DNA of 64,000 bases, from NCBI GenBank assembly GCA_963707965.1, contig CAVPRR010000007.1, positions 1,009,463-1,073,462 of the forward strand, written 5' to 3'. This DNA comes from VRUE01 sp963707965 (lineage in GTDB: Bacteria > Actinomycetota > Thermoleophilia > Solirubrobacterales > 70-9). Position numbers and translations under genes: made by a program. The first letter of the stretch is position 1. Each line of letters opens with the position of its first letter. Below, in pieces: positions 24,161 to 31,823 of this stretch. Under the pieces are notes generated by a model. The model worked only from the letters and a program-made list of their open reading frames with translations. It made no database searches and had not been told where the DNA came from.

Positions 24161-24821
24161 CGACTCCCTGCTGCTTTCCGCATGCCGAGCAGAACTCGTC
24201 GCCCTCCGCCATCTTCTCGCCGCAGGATTCGCAGAAAGGATCTTGCTCTTTGAGCACCGCGCCCAGATCGAAGTGCCGCACACCGCCGCCCTCAGCAACG
24301 ACCGGAGGCAACGCCGCCGCAGCCTCGGTCAGCTGCTCGCTGGGCTGCGCTTCGGTGCGCTCATGTGGGTCGTCCGCATAGTGGTCAGTCCACGTCATCC
24401 CGTCCCAGTAGCGAAGGCGACCGCGGCCGTCGGGATCGGGATGCCAGGCGGCTGGCGCTCCCGGCGGCGGCGCTGAGACCAAGGTAGGGGCCGGCGCAAA
24501 CGCCTGAGCCGACATCGTCCCCAGGCCTTGGTTGTGAGAACTGGCCGATACCCCGGCCCAGATCGCGCCGATCGGCACCGTCACTAACAGGCCGAGGCCG
24601 AGCGTCGGAATGCCGACGATCAGATTGATGACGAACATGACAAAGGCTCCCGGGACCGTTGCGTAGAGCATCCCCAGCGGGCCGAAGAAGAGCGCCAGCA
24701 GAACTGCGCCCGCGACGCTCTTCTGGTTGGCTACCTGAATTACCGTCGTCTGCTGCACTGCCGTTGGCGCGGGGGCATGACCGGCGCTTCCCGGCGGGGG
24801 CAACTGACCGTGTGCGCTCAT
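24153..24821 (-). CDS. DUF2510 membrane protein with C-terminal zinc ribbon
   Basis: The 222-residue protein has a Pro-rich start and two membrane helices near residues 36-90 (AGAVLLALFFGPLGMLYATVPGAFVMF; GLLVTVPIGAIWAGVSA). A DUF2510 motif (AAWHPDPDGRGRLRYWDGMTW) lies near residue 123, and a zinc ribbon sits at the extreme C-terminus (FCESCGEKMAEGDEFCSACG). Its ribbon is C-terminal, unlike the other ribbon proteins of the cluster. Its stop overlaps the PrsA-like gene, so they form one operon. Confidence 0.82.
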   Translation of the reverse strand: MSAHGQLPPPGSAGHAPAPTAVQQTTVIQVANQKSVAGAVLLALFFGPLGMLYATVPGAFVMFVINLIVGIPTLGLGLLVTVPIGAIWAGVSASSHNQGLGTMSAQAFAPAPTLVSAPPPGAPAAWHPDPDGRGRLRYWDGMTWTDHYADDPHERTEAQPSEQLTEAAAALPPVVAEGGGVRHFDLGAVLKEQDPFCESCGEKMAEGDEFCSACGKQQGVGA

Positions 24822-24866
24822 CTAGGCTCTCCTCTTCGCTTAAGCAGTCAAAACAATTCGTTAAAA

Positions 24867-25298
24867 CTATGGCCGAGCGCCGGCCGACGCAACGGCAATT
24901 ACGATGATCAGCACGCCCGCCAGGCCGACGATGCCGAGCACGATGCCTGCGGTCGCCATGCCTCGCCCTGACTGCGCGCCATTGGATTCGTCGATCTGCC
25001 TCTGGCCGACGATCCCGAAGATCAAGGCGAGCAGCGACCCAAGCCCGTAAAGCCAGACGATGCCAAGGACCAGCGAGGCGATTGCCATCCCGTTAGTTCT
25101 CGTACCGACCATCTGGACGGATGTGACCACCTGCCCTCCCTGCGATGATGGCGCGAGGTGCTCTGTCCATCGAGAGCCGTCCCAGTAGCGCTGGCCCAGA
25201 CCCTGCGGGTCGGGATACCAGCCAGCGGGGGTAGTCGTGGGTGGGGGTCTTCCGGCCTCCATCGCGCTACGACCATCTGGCAAGGTCGCGGCTGGCAC
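24867..25298 (-). CDS. DUF2510 / DUF4190 membrane protein
   Basis: The protein is 143 residues from GTG; an in-frame ATG (MEAGRPPP) 12 codons on is an alternative start. DUF2510 (AGWYPDPQGLGQRYWDGSRWTEH) lies near residue 25. Two helices follow (MAIASLVLGIVWLYGLGSLLALIFGIVG and AGIVLGIVGLAGVLIIVIAV), separated by the charged loop QRQIDESNGAQSGRGMA, a DUF4190 hallmark. Function unknown. Confidence 0.8.
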   Translation of the reverse strand: MPAATLPDGRSAMEAGRPPPTTTPAGWYPDPQGLGQRYWDGSRWTEHLAPSSQGGQVVTSVQMVGTRTNGMAIASLVLGIVWLYGLGSLLALIFGIVGQRQIDESNGAQSGRGMATAGIVLGIVGLAGVLIIVIAVASAGARP

Positions 25299-25377
25299 CG
25301 GTACACGTGTTCATCGTTATCCCCTGTATCCCGCTCGACGGACGACTCGCCGCGAGCCTATACCTTTCTAGGTCGAT

Positions 25378-26451
25378 TCAGCGTGGCCGACCCTGGTGAT
25401 CCAGTGCGATGGCCGGGCGCAAGGAGCGCATGACGAGTTCGATCGCCGCAGGCGCGATACTGATCCCCGGGTCGTCGCGCGACGGTTGCTCCAAGGGGTG
25501 GAACATCACCGCGATTCCGACGTGATCCCCGCCCGGGATTGCCACCAAGGCGATCTGGCCAGCGAGGAAGTTGCCGTGCTGGCTGCCTCCCCAGCCGGCC
25601 TTGTAAGCGGTTCCTGAGGGCAGTGATTTCCCGGCGCCCCACTCAAGGGGGGCGGTCAATTCGCCTGGCTGCACCTCGCGACTCCGCAATTTCGGCAAAC
25701 TCATTAGGCGCAGAACCTGGTGCGACACGGCGTCTCCGTAGGTGCCGATCGCAAGAGCGTGGACCAAGCGCACCGCATCCCCAACCCGCCAAGTCGAGGT
25801 GCCTAAGAGGAGGGCCGGCGCCAGCGGTTCTGGCAGTTCGGTCTGCGTTTCCAGGAAGGTGACGCAGTTTGGTTCAGGTGGCGCGATTTGGGTGCCGACC
25901 TTGACTTCCCCACGGGCGGCTCTGAAGACCGCCAACAGGGCTTCACGGGCAGCAATAGTGCCGCCGGATAGGCGCTGCAATTCGAGGACGACCCGGCGCT
26001 GCCGGCAGTTCTCCGATCTCGTGATGGCACCGTGTAGGGCCTCGTCGAGCTCGGGTGAGAGCGGCCGGCCAGGATGGTTGCCCCAGCCGAGACCACGCAG
26101 CACTGCCACCATTGTGGCCACCTTGCTCATGCTCCACATACGCATAAATCGGTCTTCACCACGCGCCTCTGAGCTGGCAATCACCGGAGTGCGCCAATCG
26201 TCAAGCATGATCGCGGCCTCGGCAGTACCGCCTAGGGCGGCGGCGGCCTCGACGCCGCGCTTTAGCTCCGCGGCTAGCCAGACCCGCTCCGCCCCCTCGC
26301 GCGTCGATTCCGAACGGCCTGTTTTAGCTCGGACCCGCGGCGAAGTAGCTGGCGAGCCCCCGCCGCTCGACCCATAGAGGTAGCCTCCCACGGCAGCAAT
26401 AACCGTCAGAACCAGCAGTGCGACAGCACTGCGGCTCAGGACGGACCTCAT
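25378..26451 (-). CDS. Exported serine beta-lactamase-fold hydrolase
   Basis: The 357-residue protein is read from ATG 26451, which overlaps the repaired end of the previous gene by 4 bp; a longer frame from TTG 26460 exists. A signal-anchor spans residues 8-28. The three active-site motifs of class A beta-lactamase/transpeptidase folds can be aligned: S-x-x-K as SMSK (107-110), SEN (146-148) in place of SDN, and KAG (284-286) in place of KTG. The unusual SEN/KAG make true beta-lactamase activity doubtful. A peptidoglycan-related or degenerate hydrolase role is more likely. Confidence 0.75.
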   Translation of the reverse strand: MRSVLSRSAVALLVLTVIAAVGGYLYGSSGGGSPATSPRVRAKTGRSESTREGAERVWLAAELKRGVEAAAALGGTAEAAIMLDDWRTPVIASSEARGEDRFMRMWSMSKVATMVAVLRGLGWGNHPGRPLSPELDEALHGAITRSENCRQRRVVLELQRLSGGTIAAREALLAVFRAARGEVKVGTQIAPPEPNCVTFLETQTELPEPLAPALLLGTSTWRVGDAVRLVHALAIGTYGDAVSHQVLRLMSLPKLRSREVQPGELTAPLEWGAGKSLPSGTAYKAGWGGSQHGNFLAGQIALVAIPGGDHVGIAVMFHPLEQPSRDDPGISIAPAAIELVMRSLRPAIALDHQGRPR

Positions 26452-27405
26452 TCCCCGCAATCGGCACCCAGCAACGGGCTGGCGCGCGGCTGCCAGATGG
26501 TGCGCCGGGCGGGCGTGGTCGAGTAGCCGGGGTCATAGGTCCACTGGCTGCGTTCGTACTTGACCCAGGTCAGTCCCGACCATTCCGAGCATGGAGGCTC
26601 CGGGCTTGGTCCATTCCATCCCAGTTACGTCCACGCGTGCCACCCCTTCGTCTTCAAGAGCGACCACGTTGGCCTGTAGATCATATGGTTGGAGGTATGG
26701 CGTGAGGCTCGCCTGAGCGACCCCCCACTTGTGATAGCCGTATTCCGCCAGGTTCTGCTTGCGCTTGCGCGAGGAAAGAAGCGCCCAGGCACCTTGGAAG
26801 TCTTCTTCCACCACGTCTTCGTGGTAGCCGCGTAGCAGCGACGTGATTTCTTCGGCCATTTGCGCCTTTGTCTCGGCTGGGAAGCCCTTGTCTTCGGCAG
26901 GCGTGCTTGCCCTTTCGACGTGTTCCGGTGCCGCCGCAGTGACGACAGGTGCCGTGCCGCGCGAGCCCGGCCGCGCGATAGCCGTCTTTTCCGAGCCCCC
27001 TCCGCCCCCGAGCAGCACCATCGTGGCCGCGACTCCGCCGCCGATTGCCAGCAGCCCGGCGATGACCGCCAGGATGGCGGTACGGCGTCCTGATCGCCGT
27101 ATCGTGGGGGGTGCTGCAGCAGGCGGCTGTGGGACGGCCGGCTGTGCGCTGGGTGGCGGCGCCGGCTTTTCGGGAGTCACCGTCGCCTCGGTCGCCGCTC
27201 CGCAGAAGCGGCAGAAAGCGCTGCCGGTTCGGATCTCCCTCTTGCAATTGGGGCAAGTCGGGCGGCCCGGATCGGGCGGGGATGGTGAGGGAACCCCCGG
27301 TTCCTCCAGCTGCGTTCCGCACTGGCGGCAGAAGGAGGCGCCCAACGCGATTAGTCCTCCGCACTTTGGACAGGTGCGGGCGGGTTCAGCAAGGACAGCG
27401 TTCAT
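26448..27405 (-). pseudogene. Double zinc-ribbon membrane-anchored protein, frameshifted near C-terminus
   Basis: Two ribbons (CPKCGGLIALGASFCRQCG; CPNCKREIRTGSAFCRFCG) precede a Pro-rich linker, a membrane helix (TAILAVIAGLLAIGGGVAATMVLL) and an exported domain (EITSLLRGYHEDVVEEDFQGAWALLSSRKR). As written the frame ends at 26533. The neighbouring frame carries a far more protein-like ending, SEWSGLTWVKYERSQWTY then DPGYSTTPARRTIWQP, and stops at 26448-26450 in an ATGA overlap with the hydrolase gene. A one-base indel near 26590-26605 explains this. The exported domain resembles an NTF2-like or SH3-like wall-facing module. Confidence 0.7.
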
Positions 27406-27606
27406 CGTGCGAGTGCCTCAGAGGCGGCTCGACGCGTCGAAGCACGTTCGGCGCGACCGGGACGGCAGTCGACGGTGATCACCTCTCCTCCTGATTGACG
27501 CCGAGGACCCTACCAGCAGTCCGCTCGAGCCGAGTCGGTGGTACGGCAACGCAGGGGGTCGAGCGGGGGATATAGATTCTCCGCTACAGCGGAGGAAGGA
27601 AGGCTG

Positions 27607-29313
27607 ATGAGCGAGGCAGAGAAGGTGTACTGCGGCGGCTGCGGTGGCCAGATTCCGGCGGCGGCGAAGTTCTGCAAGCACTGCGGCGCAGAACAGATTC
27701 CCTTTCAGGTCGGCGACTCGGCCGACGACGAGTTGGACGGGGCTACAGCGGTGCTTGAGGCGTCGCCGCCATCGTCACCTCCTCAACCGCCGCCGCCTCC
27801 GCAACCGACCGTACCGCCACCTCCACCGCCCCTTGGAGCGGCGCCCCCGCCGCCTGCTCCGCCGCCGCCGCCACCACCACCACCACCGCAGGCCGGCGCG
27901 GCCCCCGGAGGCTGGGAGAATGTCGAGCGAGTTGCACCTGGAGCTGGAGAGTTCGTCGGGCAGCTAGCAGGCCATCTTCAGGCCCCAGGTGTGGCACTCG
28001 CCGGGCTCTCGGCGCTGATCGGCGCCGGGGTCTGCCTCGCTGCCGGGCTGATCCTTGCCATTGTCCTGCCGCACGCCAGCTACCTCGCCGTGGGAGGCGG
28101 GGCGGGACTGTTCAAGGAAACCCTGGCTCAGACGGCCGCCTTCTCACAGGCGAACCTCAATCTGGCGGGCGTCGACCAGGCGGTGAGAACAGTCCCGGTG
28201 CTGTTCGTGCTGATCCCAATCCTCGGCGTCGCCGCAGGAGTCGTCGGGGTCGCGCCACGCACGGCCGGCATGCCGGTGCGCGAGCGGTTGCTCTGGGCGG
28301 CTGCCTCCGCCGTTCCTTTCGCGCTCATCATGCTCGTGGTCTGCCTCAGCACGGGCAAGACGCAGTTCGACCTCTTCGACTCGAAGGCGGAATTCTCGGT
28401 TGGCTCGGTCTTCCTGCTCAGCCTGCTCTGGGGGGCACTCGGCGGTCTGCTGGGAATGCTCTACGTCTTGCGCCGGGCCGATGAGCCTCTCACGGACTTG
28501 TTGCCGGCAGTCGCGGCTCGCCCCTTGACGGTGACGTGGAGTGCACTTCGCCCACTCCTCCTGGCCCTCGCAGCGGTCGGTGTGCTCGGGACCGCGATCT
28601 GGGTCATCCAGGTGGCCCGCGAAGATAGCTACCGGGAATTTCCGCCGCGATCGGCGGCGATCGCGGTCGGCGAGCAACTCGCCTACGGCGGAGACCACGC
28701 GGTCGACATCCTGCCGCTTGGGGCGGGGGCGAGCGAGCGCCTTGCCGGCTCCCCAGCGATCCCGATCGCCCAGGCAAAGGTCCCCAACCTCATCAGCAAC
28801 CCATCGGCCGACTCCCCGTCGAACTACAACCTTTTCGACTTCGCCGACACGATGACGGCCTATCTCTTCGTGCCGATGCTGATCGTGCTGATCGCGATCC
28901 CGTTGCTGCTCGCCATCTACGCCGGCTTCGCCGTGGCGCGCCGGGTCGGTGAGAGGCGGCCGGACCGGGCCGCCCTCTGGGGTGCGATCACCGGGCCGGT
29001 GTGGATGATCGCGATGGTTCTCCTTGCGACCCTGGCGCGCAAGAACGTCGTCGGTACCCCGACCGGTGACAGCGTCTTCGTGGCGTTCCTGCTGGGCGGG
29101 GCCGTGCTCGGCGCGATTGGCGGCCTGCTGTCCGCACAGGGGACGGGGCAGACTGGCGGCTACCCGCTGCGAGTTCCCGCTCCCTCCGCCCCCCCGCCCG
29201 CTCCGGCGCCTCCTCCCACCACCCCTCGACCGACCCCGCCTCCACCGCCCGCTCCTCCGCCTTCCAGCGCGCCGCCCCCACCTCCGGCGTCACCGCCAGA
29301 TCCGGCTGACTGA
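27607..29313 (+). CDS. Zinc-ribbon polytopic membrane protein with proline-rich arms
   Basis: The 568-residue protein begins at ATG 27607, preceded by GGAGGAAGGAAGG; an upstream GTG is less likely. The ribbon CGGCGGQIPAAAKFCKHCG occupies residues 9-27, followed by a Pro-rich stretch with long proline runs. Six or so membrane helices follow (for example LSALIGAGVCLAAGLILAIVL and PVLFVLIPILGVAAGVVGVA). A second Pro-rich tail ends the protein. No transporter signature is seen. It starts the rightward half of the cluster, divergent from the ribbon gene at 27405. Confidence 0.82.
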   Translation: MSEAEKVYCGGCGGQIPAAAKFCKHCGAEQIPFQVGDSADDELDGATAVLEASPPSSPPQPPPPPQPTVPPPPPPLGAAPPPPAPPPPPPPPPPQAGAAPGGWENVERVAPGAGEFVGQLAGHLQAPGVALAGLSALIGAGVCLAAGLILAIVLPHASYLAVGGGAGLFKETLAQTAAFSQANLNLAGVDQAVRTVPVLFVLIPILGVAAGVVGVAPRTAGMPVRERLLWAAASAVPFALIMLVVCLSTGKTQFDLFDSKAEFSVGSVFLLSLLWGALGGLLGMLYVLRRADEPLTDLLPAVAARPLTVTWSALRPLLLALAAVGVLGTAIWVIQVAREDSYREFPPRSAAIAVGEQLAYGGDHAVDILPLGAGASERLAGSPAIPIAQAKVPNLISNPSADSPSNYNLFDFADTMTAYLFVPMLIVLIAIPLLLAIYAGFAVARRVGERRPDRAALWGAITGPVWMIAMVLLATLARKNVVGTPTGDSVFVAFLLGGAVLGAIGGLLSAQGTGQTGGYPLRVPAPSAPPPAPAPPPTTPRPTPPPPPAPPPSSAPPPPPASPPDPAD

Positions 29314-29358
29314 GGACGAGACGATGACTGACACCTCCTGGTTTCGGAGTTCGCGGTA

Positions 29359-30774
29359 GTGGCTCGAAGCCCCGCGTCGAAGTCTCGCCGCGGCTGGATC
29401 GCCTTTGCGATCGGCCTGGCAATCTGCGTTGCCGTCGGCGGTGTGATCGGCGTGGTGTTGGGCAAGGGACACAGGCGGGCCGATACCAACGAAATGCAGC
29501 GCATCGCGGCGCTCGCCCTCGACACGGGCAGACTCAATGACAATGCCCTCGGGCTCTCGCGGGCGATCGAAGCGGCGATCAAACGGCATGATCTCCGGAG
29601 CCAGGCGGCGGCGCTTCGCGACAGGCTTGCCCGCCTCGAAGCGCAGGCCGAAAACATTCAGATCCGCGCCGAGTCCAAGCGCGGCGCGGATCTCGCCCGC
29701 GAAGCCCGTTATGCCCGTGAAAGGGCGAGGCGGGGTCTCGCCGAAATAGAGAGGACGCTGGCCGTCTTCAGGCGGAAGGTCGCCGCTCGCCTGAGGTCAG
29801 TCCTCAGCTCAGCTCCGGCCGGCGAAGCGGGCAACGGCGAAGGTTCCGGTGCCGCGACCGATGAAGCGCTCGCGGATGTGATGCACCTCCTCGAAGAACA
29901 GAGCCAGTCGATGGACAGCTTGGGCAACAACCTCACGGACCTCCAGCAAGCCGGCCCTACACCCGCGGACGCTGGGCTCGGCGAACAGCCTACGAATCTG
30001 GTCTCGGGCAGCTTCCAGAGCGCGCCAGACCAGCCTGGCTTCACCCTTCGGATCGGCTACCAGCTTCAGAGCATCGGTGCCGAGGCCAGTCCGGCTGCCG
30101 AACCTGGCAGGGCGGGCATCTCCGCTTCGGCGTCGGGGTTGCTGACCGTGAGGAACACCACGCCGGGACGCGACGTCACGCTTGTGCTTCCGGTCTTTGA
30201 CGCCGTCCTCTACTGGAATGAGCGTGACGTGCCGGCTGCAGTCATAGCGGGCGGCCTTCGCGAGAACCAGTCCGAAGAACTGGAAGCCGATGCCGCCGAA
30301 GAAGAAGGCTCCCTGGATCTCGGCACGCCGTGTCGCTACGAAATGGACGGCGAGGTCTACTGCGCACTGGCCCGCCTCGCCTTCGGCGAAGCGTCAAGTA
30401 GCCCTGCGGCGATGGCGGAATCGACGCTCGAACCGAACCAGTCGCTGGCCATCGATGGGCTAGAAGCAGACAGCTCCCTGCTTGTCGACGAAGCTGAAGC
30501 CGATGCGGTGACAGAATTCATCGGCGCGAACCGCCCGGACTTCGTTCAGATCGTTGGCGTGGGGTCAAGCGGTGGATTGGTGCCTGCATGCGTAGTCGAC
30601 TCGGCCGGCGCAGAAAGCAGCGCCGACGAAGTTGACGAACTGACGGTGGCTCTCCTACGCGGGGACGGGACGGTCGTCTTCCAGGTCGAAGGGTCGAGCG
30701 AATCTGCGAGCGGGGAAACAAGCGACGCTACGCAGGCACCGGAGTGCTACACGATCGTCGCTGCCGAAGGCTAG
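29359..30774 (+). CDS. Membrane-anchored coiled-coil exported protein
   Basis: The 471-residue protein starts at GTG. A basic N-terminus and one membrane helix (GWIAFAIGLAICVAVGGVIGVVLG) are followed by a long charged coiled coil (about residues 45-150, AALRDRLARLEAQAENIQIRAESKRG). The acidic exported domain contains a beta-rich region (LLTVRNTTPGRDVTLVLPVFDAVLYW) and three Cys residues. Glutamate codons are almost all GAA. It lies 46 bp after the zinc-ribbon gene and is likely co-transcribed. It has no recognised family. Confidence 0.7.
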   Translation: MARSPASKSRRGWIAFAIGLAICVAVGGVIGVVLGKGHRRADTNEMQRIAALALDTGRLNDNALGLSRAIEAAIKRHDLRSQAAALRDRLARLEAQAENIQIRAESKRGADLAREARYARERARRGLAEIERTLAVFRRKVAARLRSVLSSAPAGEAGNGEGSGAATDEALADVMHLLEEQSQSMDSLGNNLTDLQQAGPTPADAGLGEQPTNLVSGSFQSAPDQPGFTLRIGYQLQSIGAEASPAAEPGRAGISASASGLLTVRNTTPGRDVTLVLPVFDAVLYWNERDVPAAVIAGGLRENQSEELEADAAEEEGSLDLGTPCRYEMDGEVYCALARLAFGEASSSPAAMAESTLEPNQSLAIDGLEADSSLLVDEAEADAVTEFIGANRPDFVQIVGVGSSGGLVPACVVDSAGAESSADEVDELTVALLRGDGTVVFQVEGSSESASGETSDATQAPECYTIVAAEG

Positions 30775-30918
30775 CCAGTGCGCTCCTTCACCTGAGCAAC
30801 CGTCCAGTGAAGCGGGATGGCGACGTTCATACCCAGGTGTGCAAAACCACGCTCGAGTTCACGGTATCGTCGCGCCAAAGTCAACTCGTTCAAGCTGAAT
30901 TGTCAAAGGAGTGAGATT

Positions 30919-31293
30919 GTGTCAAGTCCTGTGCATTCTTCAATGCGAAGGTTCAAGGCACCAAGGCGGTTGCATACCGTCGCCATGGTAATTTTCGCAC
31001 TGCTAGCTGTCTCGTCCGTGACGGCAGAGAACGCGGCTGCTTACCAGGCTGGCTTCTCCAGCGCGCCTGCAAGCGGCCATACTGGTAGCCATTTCTGGGC
31101 CAAGGTTAGCGTTAGCGAGGTGGCGAGCGGCGTCGTCAACGCAGTATGTACCCGTTACCTCCCCAAGTTCGGAAAGCCATTCTGCTCCTGGATCTCTACC
31201 AAGGCCAACCAAACGGTTACGAGCGTCAGAGGCTGCCACGGTTTCTGGCTCGAGATTTGGAGTCCCAGAACCTACGCCTACGGGTGCTGGTAG
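30919..31293 (+). CDS. Small secreted four-cysteine protein
   Basis: The 124-residue product is read from GTG 30919, with AAAGGA 8 bp upstream; longer frames lack a ribosome site. A Tat/Sec-like basic signal region (MRRFKAPRRLHTVAMVIFALLAVSSVTAENAAA) is followed by a compact ~75-residue mature part. That part has four cysteines (AVCTRYLP, PFCSW, RGCHG, YGCW) and many aromatic residues. Size and Cys pattern suit a disulfide-bonded secreted effector or inhibitor. A strong terminator follows at 31321. Function unknown. Confidence 0.6.
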   Translation: MSSPVHSSMRRFKAPRRLHTVAMVIFALLAVSSVTAENAAAYQAGFSSAPASGHTGSHFWAKVSVSEVASGVVNAVCTRYLPKFGKPFCSWISTKANQTVTSVRGCHGFWLEIWSPRTYAYGCW

Positions 31294-31320
31294 CCGACGC
31301 TAGCACCCACTGAGTTCCGA

Positions 31321-31358
31321 GGCGGGGTGCAGGACGGCTACTTGGCCTGCACCCCGCC
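31321..31358. terminator. Strong hairpin terminator
   Basis: Perfect 13-bp stem GGCGGGGTGCAGG / CCTGCACCCCGCC with a 12-nt loop, 28 bp after the stop of the four-cysteine gene. No T run follows, as is usual in high-GC actinobacteria. Confidence 0.75.
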
Positions 31359-31435
31359 GCCGTCACCGACCGCATATGCGACGCCTCTATGGCTCGGCTG
31401 AGGAGATGCCAACAATGACGATGAGGAGTGGAACG

Positions 31436-31705
31436 ATGAAGACTCGAATCTTCGCTTTCTTCGTGGCGGTGAGCACGGCAATTGCGCTAGCTGCCTGCGG
31501 TAGTGGCGGGAAGGCCTATGACATCTCGCCGATCTTCCCCCTGTCTCCGGGTAAGTGCGCGAAATACAACGGTGACGAACAGGGAACGGGTATCGGCGCC
31601 ACTTGTATGGTCACCAAGGACGAATGCGAAAGGGCCGCAGCTGACTGGAACACGGCAATGCAGAGCGGCGCCGTCAACGATGCGATCGAGTTCAGTTGCA
31701 GCTGA
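31436..31705 (+). CDS. Small lipoprotein
   Basis: The 89-residue protein begins at ATG 31436, with GAGGAGTGGAACG upstream. It has a lipoprotein signal (MKTRIFAFFVAVSTAIALAAC) with lipobox LAAC. The ~68-residue mature part has three further cysteines (GKCAKY, TCMVTKDECE, SCS). The upstream in-frame codons from 31376 are probably untranslated. No family recognised. Confidence 0.65.
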   Translation: MKTRIFAFFVAVSTAIALAACGSGGKAYDISPIFPLSPGKCAKYNGDEQGTGIGATCMVTKDECERAAADWNTAMQSGAVNDAIEFSCS

Positions 31706-31823
31706 GTCGAGTCAAAGACCTGCGTTTGGGATGACGATGTTCATACTCGAGAATGGATCGTGCCGTCCCGATGACCGCTAGCGTCAACGCATCGAATGTT
31801 ACCCGGCCCTTTAGGAGTGCACA

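Noticed and set aside
27780..27900. Proline-codon repeat region as a coding artefact
   Set aside because: The Pro-rich stretch is in frame between the zinc ribbon and membrane helices, and a second Pro-rich arm ends the protein, so it is a real linker.
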